Shown here piece after piece: positions 60,628-64,000 of a DNA stretch of 64,000 bases. The notes under the pieces were generated by a model. That model was not told the DNA's origin. It saw only the letters and a program-made list of their open reading frames with translations, and did no database searches. The stretch is from contig NZ_BAABHW010000001.1 of the NCBI RefSeq assembly GCF_039542305.1, forward strand, positions 124,001 through 188,000. The letters are read 5' to 3'. The first letter of the stretch is position 1. Each line of letters begins with the position of its first letter. The DNA is from Roseibacterium beibuensis. GTDB taxonomy: Bacteria > Pseudomonadota > Alphaproteobacteria > Rhodobacterales > Rhodobacteraceae. The position numbers and the translations under genes were made by a program.

Positions 60628-62901
60628 ATGACTCGCTTTGCCGCCCCGATCGCCGAGCAGATCTGGGACATGAAATACCGCATGAAATCCGCCGATGGCG
60701 CGCCCGTCGACCAGACGGTCGAGGATACGTGGCGCCGCATCGCGCGGGCGCTGGCCAGCGTCGAGGATCAGCCCGCCGGGTGCGAGGGGGCCTTTTACGA
60801 CGCGCTGGAGGACTTCAAGTACCTGCCGGCAGGCCGGATCGTGGCGGGCGCGGGCACGGGGCGGTCGGTGACGCTGTTCAACTGCTTCGTCATGGGCACC
60901 ATCCCCGATTCCATGTCGGGTATCTTCGACGCGCTGAAAGAAGCCGCGCTGACCATGCAGCAGGGCGGGGGGATCGGCTACGATTTCTCGACCATTCGGC
61001 CCAAGGGCGCGCCGGTGACGGGCGTGGCCGCCGATGCCTCGGGGCCGCTCTCGTTCATGGATGTCTGGGACGCGATGTGCCGCACCATCATGTCGGCAGG
61101 CAGCCGGCGCGGGGCGATGATGGCGACGATGCGCTGCGACCACCCCGATATCGAGGAGTTCATCGCGGCCAAGTCCGACCCCGCCCGCCTGCGCATGTTC
61201 AACATGTCCGTGCTGGTCACCGACCCGTTCATGGAGGCGGTGAAGGCCGACGGCTCGTGGGAATTGCAATTCGACGGCAAGGTCTATCACACCGTGCAGG
61301 CCCGCGACCTGTGGAACCGGATCATGCGCGCGACCTATGACTACGCCGAACCGGGCGTGATCTTCATCGACCGCATCAATGCCGAGAACAACCTGTCCTA
61401 TGCCGAGGAGATCGCGGCGACGAACCCGTGCGGCGAGCAACCCTTGCCGCCCTATGGCGCCTGCCTTCTGGGGTCCGTCAACCTCGCGCGGCTGGTGGAC
61501 CGCCCGTTCGAGGCGGGGGCCGAGATCCCCGATGCCGCGCTGGATGACCTTGTGGCCACCGCCATCCGCATGATGGACAACGTGGTCGATGCCTCGCGCT
61601 TCCCGCTGGAGGCTCAGGCGCAGGAGGCGCAGGCGAAACGCCGGATCGGGCTTGGCGTGACCGGCCTTGCCGATGCGCTGGCCATGGTTGGTTTGCGCTA
61701 CGGATCGGAAGAGGGCGCGGCGCAAACCGGCCGCTGGATGCAGGCCATCGCCAATGCCAGCTACCGCGCCTCGGCCCTGCTGGCGAAGGAAAAGGGCACT
61801 TTCCCGCTCTACGAGGCGGAGGCCTATGCCAAGGCCCCGATGGTCACGCGGCTCGACCCGGAGGTGCAGGCGCTGATCGCCGAGCACGGGCTGCGCAACG
61901 CGCTTCTGACCTCGATCGCGCCCACGGGCACGATCAGCCTGTTCGCGGGCAATGTCTCCAGCGGGATCGAACCGATCTTCGCCAATTCCTACACGCGAAA
62001 GGTGCTGCAACCCGACGGCACCCGCACCGAGGAAGAGGTCGTCGATTACGCCGTCGCTCTGTGGCGCGACCTGAAGGGCGACGCACCCCTGCCGGATCAT
62101 TTCGTCACCGCGCAGGATCTCGCCCCGCTGGAGCATGTCCGCATGCAGGCCGCGGCCCAGCCCTGGATCGACAGCTCGATTTCCAAGACGATCAACGTCC
62201 CCGCCGATATCGATTTCCAGAGCTTCAAGGACGTCTACCTCGAAGCCTACGAGACCGGCTGCAAGGGTTGCACCACCTACCGCCCCAACGACGTGACGGG
62301 AAGCGTGCTGAGCGTGTCCGAAACCGACAGCAAGGACGAGGGCGCGCGCGCGGTCGAAGCCGCCTCGGGCGAGATCGTCTACATGTCCGAACCGCTCGAC
62401 CGGCCGCAAAGCCTTGAGGGGCACACCTACAAGCTGAAATGGCCCGACAGCGAGCACGCGCTTTATATCACGATCAACGATATCGTGCTGAGCGGGCATC
62501 GCCGCCCCTTCGAGGTGTTCATCAACTCCAAGAACATGGAGCATTACGCCTGGACCGTTGCGCTGACGCGTATGATCTCGGCGGTGTTCCGGCGCGGCGG
62601 CGACGTCAGCTTCGTCGTCGAGGAGTTGAAGGCCGTCTTCGACCCGCGCGGCGGCGCGTGGATGCAGGGCAAATACGTGCCCTCGATCCTTGCGGCCATA
62701 GGCGGCGTGATCGAGCGGCACCTGATCTCCATCGGGTTCATCGAGGGGGAGGGGATGGGCCTGAAATCCGACCCGCAGGCCGAGGTGGTCAATCTCGGCC
62801 AACGCCCAGGACCGGCCTGCCCGCATTGCGGCCAGTACGACATGCGCATGGTCGAAGGCTGCCTGACCTGCGCCAGTTGCGGCTATTCGAAATGCGGCTA
62901 A
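60628..62901 (+). CDS. nrdJ: Adenosylcobalamin-dependent (class II) ribonucleotide reductase
   Basis: A 757-residue enzyme reducing ribonucleotides to deoxyribonucleotides with a B12-derived thiyl radical, working without oxygen or a small subunit. Active-site cysteines lie in TLFNCFVMG and in EIAATNPCGEQPLPPYG, with APTGTISLFAGNVSSGIEP for phosphate binding. The C-terminus has a zinc-like CPHCGQYD...CASCGYSKCG. I chose the ATG in CAGGATGTTGTCATG; two earlier in-frame ATGs are possible. cobU in this window belongs to the cofactor pathway. Confidence 0.95.
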   Translation: MTRFAAPIAEQIWDMKYRMKSADGAPVDQTVEDTWRRIARALASVEDQPAGCEGAFYDALEDFKYLPAGRIVAGAGTGRSVTLFNCFVMGTIPDSMSGIFDALKEAALTMQQGGGIGYDFSTIRPKGAPVTGVAADASGPLSFMDVWDAMCRTIMSAGSRRGAMMATMRCDHPDIEEFIAAKSDPARLRMFNMSVLVTDPFMEAVKADGSWELQFDGKVYHTVQARDLWNRIMRATYDYAEPGVIFIDRINAENNLSYAEEIAATNPCGEQPLPPYGACLLGSVNLARLVDRPFEAGAEIPDAALDDLVATAIRMMDNVVDASRFPLEAQAQEAQAKRRIGLGVTGLADALAMVGLRYGSEEGAAQTGRWMQAIANASYRASALLAKEKGTFPLYEAEAYAKAPMVTRLDPEVQALIAEHGLRNALLTSIAPTGTISLFAGNVSSGIEPIFANSYTRKVLQPDGTRTEEEVVDYAVALWRDLKGDAPLPDHFVTAQDLAPLEHVRMQAAAQPWIDSSISKTINVPADIDFQSFKDVYLEAYETGCKGCTTYRPNDVTGSVLSVSETDSKDEGARAVEAASGEIVYMSEPLDRPQSLEGHTYKLKWPDSEHALYITINDIVLSGHRRPFEVFINSKNMEHYAWTVALTRMISAVFRRGGDVSFVVEELKAVFDPRGGAWMQGKYVPSILAAIGGVIERHLISIGFIEGEGMGLKSDPQAEVVNLGQRPGPACPHCGQYDMRMVEGCLTCASCGYSKCG

Positions 62902-63475
62902 GCCGCGCGCGACAGGCTCTTGTGTAGAGACACGGAGATAGTGTCCATTCCGGCACGCTGCAAATGACCATTTCTGGTGGCGGCCTTTGGAAAAGAGCGT
63001 AAAAACAGATGCTTGCGTGGGATCGTGGTGTTTCGCTGAAAACGGGCGCGTGTGCGCGGCAATACGGCGCCGTTTTCAACAAGAAACGCGAGCCGGACGG
63101 CGGGGACGGTGGGTCTGCACCTACTTGATCCCGACCGATCCGCTCGTCATCTAGCGGCTCATGTTCAACACTTCCGCCGGCCCGATAAGCTGCTGACCCG
63201 GCCTGTCGCGGCGATAGGTTTTTGCGTGCGTTCGTGACCTCTCTGTACATCGTGGCCGACACCCGTCTCCCTCCCACCGAGTAGGCAGCCCATGTCGATC
63301 CAAGGGCTCTTTCGGCTTCGGCTCGTCGAATAGACCGCCAAGGTGGAATGCGATGGCGCTGACGGTGTTCGGCGCATGATGACACTCGCGATCATCTCCA
63401 GGTTGCTGACCCGAAGCATGCCGCTCGCGACGATGGTCTGAGTTTCCGTTTGCCCGAGCCTTCACATCAACTGCG
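62902..63475. other. 574-bp region without a recognisable gene
   Basis: No reading frame on either strand has family motifs or convincing codon use, and A/T is higher than in flanking genes. An imperfect inverted repeat (GAAAACGGGCGC near 63038 and GGCGCCGTTTTC near 63066) lies in the left half. Weak minus-strand frames around 63150-63470 are Arg/Ser-rich. It could be decayed coding DNA beside the copper genes or an old insertion boundary; nothing identifies it. Confidence 0.5.
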
Positions 63476-63670
63476 TCAGGCCGGTACGGCGGGATAACCG
63501 GCCTCTTTCATGGCAGCCTGTATTTAAGCGGGGTCCTTGGCAGAACCGATCGCCACGGTCTTCGATGACCGGTCGGTATCGACCGCGGCATCCCGATCGC
63601 TCGCCTTCAGCGCCTTGTCGATCGCGGCTGTGCAATGGCCACAGCTCATGTTCGGGACGTGAAGCTTCAT
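63476..63670 (-). pseudogene. copZ: Copper chaperone CopZ (heavy-metal-associated domain) with internal stop
   Basis: The frame starts MKLHVPNMSCGHCTAAIDKALKA, with the metal-binding MxCxxC of Atx1/CopZ proteins, which carry Cu(I) to CopA. Codon 49 is TAA (63524-63526), after SAKDPA; the frame then continues IQAAMKEAGYPAVPA to a TGA at 63476-63478. That tail is what the last helix and strand of the domain should be, so a nonsense change has cut a 64-residue protein to 48. A sequencing error is possible. copA lies just upstream on the same strand. Confidence 0.8.
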
Positions 63671-63806
63671 TTCATTTCGAGTCTTTGGGGGCGGCCTGCT
63701 GGCGGACAGCCGAAGGCTGTTTTGTCCCCTTGCGCGGACCGGGCGGTGCTCCCGGTTTCCGGTTTCCCGAATTGGCGGCAAGAGCCGGACGGGCAAGTCG
63801 CAACTC

Positions 63807-64000
<194 letters not shown>

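Noticed and set aside
60586..62826. 746-codon minus-strand open frame
   Set aside because: Antisense to nrdJ.
62789..63385. 198-codon minus-strand frame overlapping the end of nrdJ
   Set aside because: Overlaps the conserved zinc-finger end of nrdJ, is Arg/Ser/Pro-rich and has no ribosome-binding site or family match.
63151..63465. Minus-strand frame downstream of copZ
   Set aside because: No recognisable domain, irregular codon use and no start signal; treated as non-coding or decayed.

Overview
This window is chromosomal DNA from a GC-rich alphaproteobacterium, very probably a Rhodobacteraceae/Roseobacter-group member. The grounds are strong G/C preference at third codon positions, the block trpS / rhomboid-like / murJ / glnD / LpoA-like / rsmI / yraN / gshB, an RpoH2-type sigma factor with an RpoE-like promoter, a short-form hisG with hisZ, and a B12-dependent (class II) ribonucleotide reductase. 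No rRNA, tRNA, CRISPR array, prophage or intact insertion sequence was recognised. Gene density is high, many genes overlap by 4 nt, and the only gene-free stretch over 300 bases is about 62.9-63.5 kb.

Layout. 0-2.7 kb: a class IV aminotransferase cut by the left edge, a small hypothetical, a VOC dioxygenase-like protein whose ribosome-binding site lies inside a perfect inverted repeat, and trpS. 2.8-13 kb: a rhomboid-fold protein without its catalytic residues, murJ, glnD, an LpoA-like lipoprotein, then rsmI, yraN and gshB converging on comM/yifB, which has a CtrA-like site at its promoter. 13-16.2 kb: glutathione S-transferase, histidine phosphatase and cobU reading left, and rpoH2 reading right. 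16.3-25 kb: a ChaN-like lipoprotein-family protein, a membrane-bound HExxH protein, coaBC, dut, a membrane-anchored MoeB/ThiF-type enzyme, two parts of an amino-acid ABC importer (no ATPase), DUF4399 and an M3 oligopeptidase. 25-27 kb: three envelope-type genes (SH3-like, small secreted, L,D-transpeptidase). 27-35.8 kb: a 2-hydroxyacid dehydrogenase, a dimethylglycine-dehydrogenase-like GcvT fusion, a cyclic-nucleotide-binding patatin lipase, a CMD/AhpD-like protein, a DUF938 methyltransferase and a D-amino-acid-oxidase-like enzyme.

36-46.8 kb is a long leftward purine module: xdhA-xdhB-xdhC, then a BMP-family nucleoside ABC importer (ATPase and two permeases), a sulfotransferase, a 6-TM potassium channel and the BMP binding protein. 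Import and oxidation of purines can work together here; the sulfotransferase and channel are unexpected inside it. 47-54 kb: DUF6544, dnaE (with a DnaA box in front), two tandem paralogous secreted proteins, an MFS transporter and slyX. 54.3-57.8 kb: hisS-hisZ-hisG with start/stop overlaps; hisS carries a low-GC segment that looks acquired. 57.9-62.9 kb: a beta-barrel porin-like protein, DUF1489, an MBL-fold lipoprotein and nrdJ. 63.5-64 kb: a copper module entering from the right, copZ (broken by an in-frame stop) and the C-terminus of a copper P-type ATPase.

No wholly novel multi-gene system stands out. The best leads are the hisS mosaic segment, the purine operon with sulfotransferase and potassium channel, the CtrA-like site at comM, the RpoE-like promoter of rpoH2, the secreted paralogue pair, the rhomboid pseudoprotease and the copZ nonsense codon.
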